Assembly: GCF_000145275.1 (NCBI RefSeq)
Contig: NC_014393.1
Location: 5,146,001 to 5,210,000, forward strand
Reading direction: 5' to 3'
Length of the DNA stretch: 64,000 nucleotides
Origin: Clostridium cellulovorans 743B
GTDB lineage: Bacteria > Bacillota > Clostridia > Clostridiales > Clostridiaceae
The notes under the pieces are model-generated. The model was not told the origin of the DNA, searched no databases, and saw nothing but the letters and a program-made list of their open reading frames with translations. A program made the position numbers and the translations under genes. The first letter of the stretch is position 1. Every line of letters begins with the position of its first letter. Shown piece by piece: positions 18,449 through 27,260 of the stretch.

Positions 18449-19411
18449 TTACTCTTCTATAAAGCTACGTACCTCATCTAATGTTGGAATCGCTGCGATT
18501 GCTCCAAGCTTTGTACAAACTATTGCACCAACTATGTTGCCAAATTGAATAATCTTTTTAAAGTTTGAAAAGGTTCTTACAACTTCTTTTGAAGACTCTT
18601 CTAAAGATAATTTATATAAAGTTGCTCCAACAAAAGCATCTCCTGCGCCTGTAGAATCAATTGATTTTATCTTTATACTTTGTATTATTTCTAAATTAGT
18701 GCCATCAGTAATCATCGTTCCTTCTTTACCAAGAGTTATAGCAACAGTCTTTGCACCCCAAACGCATAAGTCTTTAGCAGCTTCTTTCAAATCTTCTTTT
18801 CCTGTTAAAATCTTAGCTTCCTCATCGCTTACTTTAACAAAGTCTGCATACTTTAAACATTCTTTTGCAGCATCTATGAACTCATTATCTCGTCCTTTCC
18901 ATAAATCAACTCTATAGTTTGGATCGAAAGAAATGAATAAATTAAGTTCTTTAGCTTTCATCATTGACTTTAAGTAGGTTTCTTTAAGTTCTCCACCTAA
19001 TAATGCAGTAGCTGAACCAAAATGGACTATTTCATAATCATTTAACAGCTGATATTCTTTATCACTTAAACAAAAATTCTCATCTGCACCTCTATTAAAT
19101 ATAAAATCTCTCTCGCCATTTTCTTTTAATGAAACAAACGCAAGAGTAGTATTTTGTTTTTCCAAAACCTTTAACAAAGATGTGTCTACAGCTACGTCAT
19201 CTAAGGTCTTCTTTAAAAATAACCCAAATGCATCAGCACCTACACTTCCACCAAAGGTTGCACTTCCGCCAAGCTTTGATATAGCCGCTGTAACATTAGC
19301 AGGTGCTCCTCCAGCTTTCTTTATAAAATTTGTACCTTCAATTAAAGAATTATCTATATCTGAACATATAAAATCAATTAATAATTCGCCTATACATAAT
19401 ATTTTTTTCAT
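18449..19411 (-). CDS. scrK: Fructokinase (PfkB family)
   Basis: 320-residue ribokinase-family sugar kinase. N-terminal CIGELLIDF, the KKAGGAPANVTAAISKLGG substrate-binding motif, and the C-terminal IDSTGAGDAFVGA anion hole with catalytic Asp are all intact. Fructokinase is favoured over other PfkB kinases because a sucrose PTS fragment and a sucrose-6-phosphate hydrolase remnant lie next door. The ATG at 19411 follows AAAGGAG; the nine codons before it lack a site. It phosphorylates fructose released by sucrose cleavage. The gene seems intact although the rest of the locus has decayed. Confidence 0.85.
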   Translation of the reverse strand: MKKILCIGELLIDFICSDIDNSLIEGTNFIKKAGGAPANVTAAISKLGGSATFGGSVGADAFGLFLKKTLDDVAVDTSLLKVLEKQNTTLAFVSLKENGERDFIFNRGADENFCLSDKEYQLLNDYEIVHFGSATALLGGELKETYLKSMMKAKELNLFISFDPNYRVDLWKGRDNEFIDAAKECLKYADFVKVSDEEAKILTGKEDLKEAAKDLCVWGAKTVAITLGKEGTMITDGTNLEIIQSIKIKSIDSTGAGDAFVGATLYKLSLEESSKEVVRTFSNFKKIIQFGNIVGAIVCTKLGAIAAIPTLDEVRSFIEE

Positions 19412-19528
19412 ATTATTATCTCCTTTTATTAATAGCACACAGAATTAGACTAAACTAAATTTATATTAATCCATGTATGTTTTATAGTAAAGTTATTTGG
19501 TACTATTTTATCAACTTGCAACTAATAG

Positions 19529-19562
19529 AAAAGCATACCCTAAATTGTTAGAGTATGCTTTT
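19529..19562 (-). terminator. Terminator after the scrA fragment
   Basis: AAAAGCATAC (19529-19538) pairs with GTATGCTTTT (19553-19562), with inner CTAA/TTAG. It lies 12 bases after the scrA fragment's stop and separates it from scrK. Confidence 0.8.
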
Positions 19563-19573
19563 CTTAATTATCC

Positions 19574-20055
19574 TTAAGCTTCTTCATCCTTAAAGCCTAG
19601 AATTAATGTTCCAATGAATGCTGCAGCAAAAGCTAAAATCATACCTATGATATAATGCATCATAGATGACCCTGATACTATTACAATACCTGGTATACCA
19701 GTCACACCCAGTCCATTCATTGCAACTTTCATCAATACCATATATCCACCACCAAGAGCACCACCAATAGCTGCTGCAATAAATGGTTTAACAAATCTTA
19801 GGTTAACTCCAAAGATAGCTGCTTCAGTAATTCCTAATAAACAGAATAATGAAACTGGAGCTGCGATTGCTTTAATTTTTTGATTTTTAGTTTTGAAGTA
19901 TAATGCAAGTGAAGCACCACCTTGTTCAACATTTGCCATTACCCATATTGGTAATAAGAAGTTTATTACCATATCTTTATTATCTACTAATCCTACTTCT
20001 ACAGCATGGAAGCTATGATGAATACCTGTTATAACTAGTGATGGTGGTGGGCTTA
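19574..20055 (-). pseudogene. scrA: C-terminal fragment of sucrose PTS permease (IIBC)
   Basis: About 160 codons in one frame encode the end of an EIIC sucrose permease: SLVITGIHHSFHAVEVG, NFLLPIWVMANVEQGGASLAL, then LGITEAAIFGVNLRF. The entire IIB domain and most of IIC are missing. The frame runs upstream of the first ATG (19972) to about 20055, where similarity stops against plus-strand scrB debris. A protein could start at 19972 but would lack the transport core, so it is called a remnant. The abrupt junction of oppositely oriented fragments suggests inversion plus deletion. Confidence 0.78.
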
Positions 20056-20061
20056 GTATCG

Positions 20062-20720
20062 TGGAAAATTCAAAATCTAATGATAATAGAACAATTTTAG
20101 ATGCGAAAGAAGGACAATTAGAAAAACTAATTAATATTACAAAAAGAGTTCTCTAGATGCCAAATTTTCATATTCATTCACAATGTGGTTTAATAAATGA
20201 CTCTGATGCTCTTTGCCATTACAATGGAGAGTACTACGTTTTTTACCAATGGTATTCCTTTGGACCGACACACGTTTTAAAACATTGAGCTCCTGTAAAA
20301 TCAAAAGACTTAATCCATTGGAATCATATTTTGGTAGCAATAATCCCTACTGAAGAATATAACCGTAATGGTCCATATTCTGGTAATAGACTAATAAAGA
20401 TAATAAGGTTTATTTATATTATACTGGTAATATAAAATACTCAAGTACTAACAGAACAGCTAACCAATGCTTAGCTATAATAAACTATGACTATCCAATA
20501 GAAAAGTCATCAGAAAATCCTTTAATTAAAGAATTTCCAGATAGTTATACTGGCCATGTAAGAGATCCTAAGGTTTGGATGGGTTGGTATGCCAGAAATT
20601 GATTATCCTTTAGATAAAAATATGGGGGCTCATTATTTAACAATTCCAAGAGAGTTAACTTTAGAAGGAAATACTCTAAAACAAAAGCCAGTTGAAGAAC
20701 TAATTTTATTTAATAATATA
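20062..20720 (+). pseudogene. scrB: Broken sucrose-6-phosphate hydrolase
   Basis: Plus-strand GH32 debris. From the GTG at 20062 the frame reads a ScrB-like start, then TAG before MPNFHIHSQCGLINDSDAL (the GH32 block in which Asp is the nucleophile), HYNGEYYVFYQWYSFGPTHVLKH and an in-frame TGA where Trp is expected. A frameshift near 20395 leads to DKDNKVYLYYTGNIKYSS and DSYTGHVRDPKVW; an internal deletion of roughly 170 codons then joins MPEIDYPLDKNMGAHYLTIPRELTLEGN, another ScrB block. Two nonsense changes, a frameshift and a deletion exclude function. Confidence 0.82.
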
Positions 20721-20731
20721 TATATAAATAA

Positions 20732-20766
20732 AGGCTTAAATCTCTCACATTTGAAGATTCAAGCCT
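20732..20766 (-). terminator. Probable weak terminator of the glycosyltransferase gene
   Basis: AGGCTT (20732-20737) pairs with AAGCCT (20761-20766), plus inner AATCT/AGATT. On the minus strand it is followed by TTTATTTATA. It lies about 35 bases past the stop at 20802. Confidence 0.5.
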
Positions 20767-20801
20767 GTATATGTTGTAATTATAGCTAATGACTATATGT
20801 A

Positions 20802-22019
20802 TTAAACTACTTCTTCTTTACTATTCCGCATGCCTCTCATTATCTCATAAACTCTAAGTATTTCATCTGCTCTATTTTCCCAAGTATTATACTTCGATGT
20901 TATTTCCAATGCATTATTTGCTATACGTAATCTTTCTTGCTCATTCTCTAAATAGTATTTAACCTTATCCACCATATCCTGATAATTATTTATATCATAG
21001 AAAACTATACTTTCTCCATCTTGATAAATGTTATATGAATAGTTATTATAATTTGCTACTACTAATGCACCATTGAGCATCGCTGAAAATACTCTCTCAT
21101 GGCTTCCATTTTTAAAGCAAGGAACATCATGAATTATTATTTTAGACTTTGCCATAACATCTAATACTTCTTCGTAGCCAATCGAACCATGATATATAAA
21201 ATTTCTATACTTCCTTAATTCTTCATTTTCACAATTTCCAAAATAGTTAACTTGTATATCGTTTTTTAGTAACCATAACACTGATTCATATCTTGTTTTT
21301 GCTCTTAACCTAAGATCTACTTGAATATATATATATCTTATTATCTCTTTAAACTGATCCATCTTTATTAATTCATCTGGAAGAACCATGTCCTTTATTA
21401 TACCTTCTAGATGTTCGTCCAAAGTTTTGCAATAATCTTTGCTTGCTTTTTCATACAATTTTTTTGCAATTTTCCCCAGTTCATCACCAATGTATTGGTC
21501 CACTACATTATCTATGTTAAGATAGCGTTCATCCAACCCACCAATTACTACAACATCATACTCTTTTTTAATATAACTATTTTTTGCGTAGCTTCCACCA
21601 TGCATTAGGTGCGTAAATATATTTTCACTATTTATATACTTCTCTGCTGTTGCTATGGCTCCTTCATCATACATACTATAAAATATATTTTTAGGTTTTG
21701 TTCTTACTATTCTCTCATACTGATGGAAAGGATGATCTATTAACAAAGCTCCAAAAATCACCTTAAACTTATGAAATAATTCATTGTCTCCAATAAACCC
21801 AACTCCATTAAATGTTAGAACCAAATCAACAGATTCGTCAATCTTAAAAATCTTTGCAAGCTCTAACTCATCTCCACGTTTATCCTCTTCTATTTCTAGC
21901 CCTACTATGTCCATTATCTCCACATGATGACCTCTTTTTCTAAAAACCTGTACTAATTCATCTACAAAATAACTTACAACACCATAATTGAAATTTCCTT
22001 TGTACATAACTATATTCAT
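20802..22019 (-). CDS. CgeB-like glycosyltransferase
   Basis: 405-residue protein of the CgeB/Glyco_trans_1_2 type. The N-terminal half begins VMYKGNFNYGVVSYFVDELV, a Rossmann-like GT-B fold start. The C-terminal half has KIIIHDVPCFKNGSHERVFSAMLNGALVVANYN, the GT4-like nucleotide-sugar region with its Glu, and a terminal SKYNTWENRADEIL helix. Such proteins modify spore coats, flagellins or polysaccharides in clostridia. The acceptor is not evident. Weak ribosome binding site (GGTGA). It sits just downstream of tubZ on the same strand, about 200 bases apart. Confidence 0.72.
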   Translation of the reverse strand: MNIVMYKGNFNYGVVSYFVDELVQVFRKRGHHVEIMDIVGLEIEEDKRGDELELAKIFKIDESVDLVLTFNGVGFIGDNELFHKFKVIFGALLIDHPFHQYERIVRTKPKNIFYSMYDEGAIATAEKYINSENIFTHLMHGGSYAKNSYIKKEYDVVVIGGLDERYLNIDNVVDQYIGDELGKIAKKLYEKASKDYCKTLDEHLEGIIKDMVLPDELIKMDQFKEIIRYIYIQVDLRLRAKTRYESVLWLLKNDIQVNYFGNCENEELRKYRNFIYHGSIGYEEVLDVMAKSKIIIHDVPCFKNGSHERVFSAMLNGALVVANYNNYSYNIYQDGESIVFYDINNYQDMVDKVKYYLENEQERLRIANNALEITSKYNTWENRADEILRVYEIMRGMRNSKEEVV

Positions 22020-22221
22020 ATTAAAATCACCGTTTCTATACCTTCCTAGTAATATATCTTATGGACAAAGCAATATATTATTGCTTTTATCTGAACTACA
22101 TACATTAGTGTAATCTAAATTTAAAGCAGTAACTTAATTTGCCCACCTTCCAGTCGTAATGTATTTGTACTTTATATTACCATTGTATAGATATATCTGG
22201 TTATGTTCAACTAGGTGATAT

Positions 22222-23277
22222 TTAAAAAGCATAATTATCTTCAAATAAGTCATTTAATTCACTGTTATTTAACCCATCTATATCTTCTTTATTATCTATA
22301 CCATCTGTATCTATATCAATAATAACACTTCTTTTTTTATTTCTTGATAATTTTCTTTTGTTTTTTTCGTCTAAAGCCATTTTAATTAAGTTTATTGATT
22401 CTGTTGGAGTTTCACATCCTCCAAGGACTACTATGTTATTCTTGTTATTATATGTAATATATGTACTTTTATAAACCTCAAATAATTTAGAAACTTCATA
22501 TGGATCATATCCATCAACCTTCAAATTAATACCTAAGTAATCGCAATAATATACATCTGGTTGAACAAAAACACTATTTTTTATAGCCAAATCAATAGCA
22601 GTTTTTACATCTTTTAAACCATCATATAACTTTAAAATAAGACCTGATCCTTCTGCTGTGTTTATTCTAAATGAATCTTTATTATCAATACTACCATCTG
22701 CATGAATACCTATTATATTATAAGCTAAATCTAAACTCTCAATTACTTCATTGTTAATTTCTTTATATGTATTTCTCTTATTGTTGTCTACAAATTTTAC
22801 GTCACTTATTAAATCCATTATACTATTTATATCATTCCAACATTCGATAGTGTTCTTAAATGCCAATTCATCTTCCTTTAGGCTAGGTAAAATTGCTACT
22901 ACATTTACCTTTGCCTTTGGTAATACTTTTTTCACTATTTGTATAAAGGTTTTTACTGCCCCAGAACCTGTTCCCCCTGCCATAGTTGTAAATACAACAA
23001 CAACTTCTGTTAAAGGATATTTACTTAGCAATGTTCCTATAGAATTTACATTATCTTTTATCATTTCCTTAGACTTATTTCTATCTCTTCCTGAACCATC
23101 TGTACCTGGATAAAGATATACGTTCTTTGACATATCTGCATTTTTTAACGGCTTAATATCAAACAAACTACTATTTAGAAATAAACCATTATATCTAGGA
23201 TTTCTACTCAATAACCCATCTACTATATTTCCCGCGCCTTGTCCTAATGAAACTAATAACATCTTACCTTTTTCCAT
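22222..23277 (-). CDS. tubZ: TubZ-like tubulin/FtsZ superfamily GTPase
   Basis: 351-residue member of the tubulin superfamily. T1 loop GQGAGN (residues 12-17), the tubulin signature GGTGSG (101-106, within TMAGGTGSGAVKTF), and a candidate T7 catalytic loop SIDNKD (196-201) are in the expected places. ECWNDIN, VDNNKR and the acidic C-terminal tail ending NDLFEDNYAF recall the TubZ of clostridial phage c-st, which polymerises to segregate the phage plasmid. FtsZ is excluded: the core is divergent and the FtsZ C-terminal peptide is absent. A divergent TubY-like gene faces it across 156 bases. No TubR gene is seen. AGGGAGA precedes the ATG. Confidence 0.85.
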   Translation of the reverse strand: MEKGKMLLVSLGQGAGNIVDGLLSRNPRYNGLFLNSSLFDIKPLKNADMSKNVYLYPGTDGSGRDRNKSKEMIKDNVNSIGTLLSKYPLTEVVVVFTTMAGGTGSGAVKTFIQIVKKVLPKAKVNVVAILPSLKEDELAFKNTIECWNDINSIMDLISDVKFVDNNKRNTYKEINNEVIESLDLAYNIIGIHADGSIDNKDSFRINTAEGSGLILKLYDGLKDVKTAIDLAIKNSVFVQPDVYYCDYLGINLKVDGYDPYEVSKLFEVYKSTYITYNNKNNIVVLGGCETPTESINLIKMALDEKNKRKLSRNKKRSVIIDIDTDGIDNKEDIDGLNNSELNDLFEDNYAF

Positions 23278-23433
23278 GATTACTCTCCCTTGTTATATTG
23301 TATAATATATATTATCGAAACAAGTTACACTGAACTTTATATATTTTTGTATTTTTTTCAAAAAAATTCCAAATAAACACTTAAGTTTATATCCTCACTC
23401 TTCGAAAAAAGAAAAGAGGGGGAATTTATTATT
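23278..23433. promoter_or_regulatory. Divergent promoter region of tubZ and the TubY-like gene
   Basis: 156 bases between the two start codons. A perfect 12-bp palindrome TAATATATATTA (23303-23314) lies about 26 bases upstream of the tubZ start and is a plausible site for the MerR-like neighbour. No iteron-type repeats such as a tubC centromere could be seen. Confidence 0.45.
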
Positions 23434-24270
23434 ATGGAATTTAAGGATAAATTTGTAAATTCAGAGAAAACTAATAAAAAAATTCAAAACAAAAAAAGAG
23501 GCGAAATACTGTATTATTCTATTAATCAAGTAGCTGATTTATTAAACGAAAGTATTGACAATATAAAATACTATACAAATATATTTGATGATCTTTTGAA
23601 AATCTCGATAGTTGATAAAGAATTACATTTTACTAATAATGATGTTGATAATTTAGAATTTTTGATTAAGTTGAAAAATAGAGGCATGACTCTTAAAGAG
23701 ATTCAAGATTATTGCAGTGAATTACCTTTAAGTGATGCTGAAGCAGAAACTACAGAAAGTAACTTACTATCTGTTGAAGAGCTTATTAACTTAATTAAAG
23801 AAGAACAAAAAATTCAACTTAAAGATTTTAAAGACCAATTAATTAGTGATATACAAAACTTAAATTCATTACATCTTCAAAATATTAGTTCATCAATTAT
23901 TGAAGCTCAAAACAAAACTCTTAATGAATTTAAGGAAAACTTATTCAATGAAATTATCGAACAATTAAATTCTAAATTCTCTAACGCTAATGAAGTTAAC
24001 TTAGATTTAAATGAGAAATTTGTTGCTGCTACCACAGACTTTGTTTCTGAAATAGTTGATAGCAAAAGTGAAGATTTAAAACTTAGCTTACATAATGATT
24101 TTAACACTTTTACACAATCATCTTTAGATGTAAATGAGCGTTTAATAAAAGAAGTTAAAGACTTTAAAGGAGTCATTCAAGACGCTTACTATATCCAACA
24201 AGAAATGGAAATAGAAAGCACTAATGCAGGTTTTCTAAGCAAATTCATGAATTTAGTTAAACCTAAATAG
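23434..24270 (+). CDS. MerR-headed coiled-coil protein, TubY-like
   Basis: 278 residues. Residues about 25-95 form a MerR-type winged-helix head (YYSINQVADLL...IKYYTN...FTNNDVDNLEFLIKLKNRGMTLKEIQDYC). Residues about 105-255 are long, charged and helical (coiled coil), and a short amphipathic tail (GFLSKFMNLVKPK) ends the protein, as in DUF3967-type plasmid proteins. The order HTH, coiled coil, basic tail and the location beside a tubZ-like gene match TubY, the modulator of TubZ in phage c-st. It differs from classical MerR activators in lacking a ligand domain. GAGGGGG is 9 bases ahead of the ATG. Confidence 0.75.
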   Translation: MEFKDKFVNSEKTNKKIQNKKRGEILYYSINQVADLLNESIDNIKYYTNIFDDLLKISIVDKELHFTNNDVDNLEFLIKLKNRGMTLKEIQDYCSELPLSDAEAETTESNLLSVEELINLIKEEQKIQLKDFKDQLISDIQNLNSLHLQNISSSIIEAQNKTLNEFKENLFNEIIEQLNSKFSNANEVNLDLNEKFVAATTDFVSEIVDSKSEDLKLSLHNDFNTFTQSSLDVNERLIKEVKDFKGVIQDAYYIQQEMEIESTNAGFLSKFMNLVKPK

Positions 24271-24343
24271 TATTAATAGAAAACTCAAGCATTCACATAT
24301 CACTTTCTTAAGTATCGTATAATTAAATCTATATACCATTAAT

Positions 24344-24373
24344 AAAAAACCGTACTTGATAGCACGGTTTTTT
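24344..24373. terminator. Bidirectional terminator
   Basis: AAAAAACCGT (24344-24353) pairs with ACGGTTTTTT (24364-24373). It serves the convergent TubY-like and SGNH-type genes; the second gene's stop lies 4 bases away. Confidence 0.85.
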
Positions 24374-24376
24374 ATG

Positions 24377-25855
24377 TTAATTAATACCTATATCGTTATT
24401 TAGCATTCTCGTAAATTTCTTAGCGCCTTTATAATTTAAGTGAGATACATCTATAAAATCTGAATCTTCAAACTCATTAGAATAGTAATAATCGAAAAAT
24501 TGAAACTCATATTTTAAGGATATTTCATTTATTATCTCATAAAATTCTTGCTGCAATTTCTTAGGCGTAAATGCTTGATATATCTTTGTAGTTGGACATA
24601 CAATTACTATTGGTTTAATTGAATTAGCTTCTAAAAAGCTTAAATAATCCTCTAATATTCGTTTGTTTTCTATAACTGTTTTAGGATAATCTTTTTTATA
24701 ATCCCTTTTTATAAATTCAATGTCAGCTAAAAGCTCTTCGTTAGTTCGTGATTGACAATTATATTCTTTCATACTGCTACTATCTATTACTTTATCATAA
24801 TAATTGCGCACAAGATTGAAAGCTTCATTTAAATGTTCTTTCTTCAATATTTTTTCTTGAATGTATTCTAATTGATTTTGGTAAGTTAGGTATGTACCCG
24901 CTAGTTTATTATTATGCATTTTTTTCGTTATTGGATAATAATAGTTTACCCTAGCTTCATTTGCGCTTAGAGATAAATCATAATGAAAACTATAATAACC
25001 AAGTCCAATAATTGCATATTTAAGATTTTCTTTCACTTCTTTATAATTATATGCATACTTAAACATTTCAAAGTCATAAAATAAATCCTGACCTGGATAC
25101 GCAAGATTTAAAAAATTCCCACTTAATATGCTTGTATCTACACCTTTTTGAACATATGATAATCCTGTCAAAATACCCGTAAAATTCTTTTCTTCTGCTA
25201 GAAAATCTAGGTGCTTACAAAAAAATTCAGGACTAGATATAATCAGATTCTTAAAAAAGTTATAATCAATTAATTGTTCATCCTTGATAATCCCACTTTG
25301 TTTTATTTTATCAACAATTTCATTATTATTACAAACACTAAACACATAATCAAAAAGTGCTGACGAAATACTCTCTATTCCATAAATAATCTTTCCATTT
25401 AAATATGACCCTACATTTTCACCATTGTCACTTATATAGAAAACAATATCTGCTTTATCCAAATCAATAATTTTATCTATAATAGTACAAATTTCATTTA
25501 TACCAAAAACAATTATTTTATACTTTAAGTTCTCCCTTAGCATTGAAGCCCATTTCTCATATGCATTATTAATTTCAGGTAACAACAATAAAAAATCAGA
25601 TCGATTATCTTGATTTATTAACTCAACAGATTTTACAAGTAAATCACTTAACTGTTCAGAACTTTCACCTAAAATCTCTTCAATACGCTCATCATTATAA
25701 GCCTTTCTAATTTCATCTATAGATACAAAATATTCAATAAACTTATTAAAACTATCACAAAACAGTTCCATATCTTGTGTTTCATTTATCACCAAAAGAG
25801 ATTCTTCACTCTCTTTAAGAAATTCTAATATTTTATTCTTATAAGCTAATCCCAT
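24377..25855 (-). CDS. SGNH-hydrolase-like protein with Rossmann-type middle
   Basis: 492 residues, no signal peptide. The middle (about 115-200) reads KIIVFGINEICTIIDKII...ADIVFYISDN, a Rossmann-like segment used by sugar-modifying proteins. The C-terminal 200 residues resemble the AlgX/DltD SGNH fold: KPIVIVCPTTKIYQAF and FIDVSHLNYKGAKKFTRML, whose D-x-x-H can supply the catalytic Asp and His. The GDS serine block is not obvious, so the activity is uncertain. Such proteins are found in surface or flagellar glycan clusters. GGGGAT precedes the ATG. Confidence 0.55.
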   Translation of the reverse strand: MGLAYKNKILEFLKESEESLLVINETQDMELFCDSFNKFIEYFVSIDEIRKAYNDERIEEILGESSEQLSDLLVKSVELINQDNRSDFLLLLPEINNAYEKWASMLRENLKYKIIVFGINEICTIIDKIIDLDKADIVFYISDNGENVGSYLNGKIIYGIESISSALFDYVFSVCNNNEIVDKIKQSGIIKDEQLIDYNFFKNLIISSPEFFCKHLDFLAEEKNFTGILTGLSYVQKGVDTSILSGNFLNLAYPGQDLFYDFEMFKYAYNYKEVKENLKYAIIGLGYYSFHYDLSLSANEARVNYYYPITKKMHNNKLAGTYLTYQNQLEYIQEKILKKEHLNEAFNLVRNYYDKVIDSSSMKEYNCQSRTNEELLADIEFIKRDYKKDYPKTVIENKRILEDYLSFLEANSIKPIVIVCPTTKIYQAFTPKKLQQEFYEIINEISLKYEFQFFDYYYSNEFEDSDFIDVSHLNYKGAKKFTRMLNNDIGIN

Positions 25856-26086
25856 CCTATCCCCTCATTCTTATATATTTCTCCATAAATAACTTCAATA
25901 TTCCTCCAAGTGATATCTTCTAAGTACCTTGGGATCAAAATTTTCTCATTTCTTACTTAATACATATAGAAACTCAGTCTTACGTCAATACTTAGCCCAA
26001 TTTGCAAACTATCACTATGTAAATTTTTTCTTGCAATGTTATTATCGATAACTCTTATAGATAACTATAGTCCAAACTATGTTTTT

Positions 26087-27229
26087 CTAAATTAAATTTA
26101 TTAACCTTATAATATTTTCAGCCGTCTTTTCTATATTTTCTGGTCCTTTTGACAATGCATCTTTTAAAGATGTGGCTCCCTTAGTAATTCCAAAAACTGA
26201 GTCTATACCCATTTGATATAATACATCTATCTCTTCACCAACCATACCAGCTAGTGCTACTACTGGCTTATTATATTTTTTTGCAACTCTTGCAACCCCT
26301 ATTGGCGTTTTTCCATACTGAGTTTGGGAATCTATACTTCCTTCTCCAGTCCAGACCATATCAGAATTCTTAACTTTATCTTCAAGTCCAGAATACCTTA
26401 TTACCATCTCTATACCACGTTTCAGCCTACCGTTCATAAATGCCATCAATCCTGCACCAAGCCCTCCAGCAGCACCGCCACCAGGTATATCAATTACATC
26501 TTTACAAAGTTGCTCTTTAATAATCAATGCAAAATGTTTTAGATTTTCGTCTAATATTTTTACCATTTCAATTGTCGCTCCTTTTTGAGGTCCAAAAACC
26601 TCAGAAGCTCCTCTTTCTCCACACAGCGGATTTGTTACATCACAAGCAACTTCTATAATAATCTCTTGCAATCTTTTATCTAGGTTCTCTATATCAATTC
26701 TAGCTAAGCATCCCAGTTCTCCACCACCATAACCAATTTCCTTTCCATTAGTGTCTAACAATTTGCCACCTAATGCTTGGATGGCTCCTGCTCCACCATC
26801 ATTAGTTGCACTTCCCCCAATTCCTATTAATAACTTTTTTACTCCATTATCTAAACATGCTTTAATAAGCTGTCCTGTCCCATATGTCGTTGTTATAAGT
26901 GGATTTCTTTTATCCTTAGGTACAAGTTGAATTCCACTAGCACTAGCCATTTCTAATACTCCTGTTTCATTATCACCAAGAATACCATACTGTGCATCAA
27001 CTTCATTTCCAAGAGGTCCAACTACCTTCCTCGAATATACCTTTCCCCCTGTGGCATCCACCAAAGATTGCATTGTTCCTTCTCCACCATCAGCCATTGG
27101 CACATGAATGCAAGTTATATTTCTATTTACTTTTTTTATACCCCTTTCCATTGCTTCACAGACTTCTTTCGCAGCCATACTTTCTTTAAAAGAATCTGGC
27201 GCAAGTACAATAACTAAATCCCGCTTCAT
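26087..27229 (-). CDS. garK: Glycerate kinase (GarK/GlxK type)
   Basis: 380-residue class-II-type glycerate kinase that phosphorylates glycerate to feed lower glycolysis. Family motifs: VLAPDSFKESMAAKEVCEAMERG at the start, MADGGEGTMQSL, IGIGGSATNDGGAGAIQALGG and PGGGAAGGLGAGL. GGAGGG stands 6 bases before the ATG. It follows the GntP-family permease by 31 bases on the same strand, so the pair forms a glycerate uptake and use operon. Confidence 0.92.
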   Translation of the reverse strand: MKRDLVIVLAPDSFKESMAAKEVCEAMERGIKKVNRNITCIHVPMADGGEGTMQSLVDATGGKVYSRKVVGPLGNEVDAQYGILGDNETGVLEMASASGIQLVPKDKRNPLITTTYGTGQLIKACLDNGVKKLLIGIGGSATNDGGAGAIQALGGKLLDTNGKEIGYGGGELGCLARIDIENLDKRLQEIIIEVACDVTNPLCGERGASEVFGPQKGATIEMVKILDENLKHFALIIKEQLCKDVIDIPGGGAAGGLGAGLMAFMNGRLKRGIEMVIRYSGLEDKVKNSDMVWTGEGSIDSQTQYGKTPIGVARVAKKYNKPVVALAGMVGEEIDVLYQMGIDSVFGITKGATSLKDALSKGPENIEKTAENIIRLINLI

Positions 27230-27260
27230 TCCATCCCTCCAAATATCACCATAATATCTG

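Noticed and set aside
20137..20340. 67-codon minus-strand frame
   Set aside because: It is the reverse of the plus-strand scrB remnant, which has clear GH32 motifs.
20589..20789. 66-codon plus-strand protein starting MPEIDYPLD
   Set aside because: It is the C-terminal tail of the broken scrB, not an independent gene.
22020..24376. TubR gene or tubC-type iteron array
   Set aside because: No small ArsR-like frame and no tandem repeats were found around the TubZ-TubY pair.
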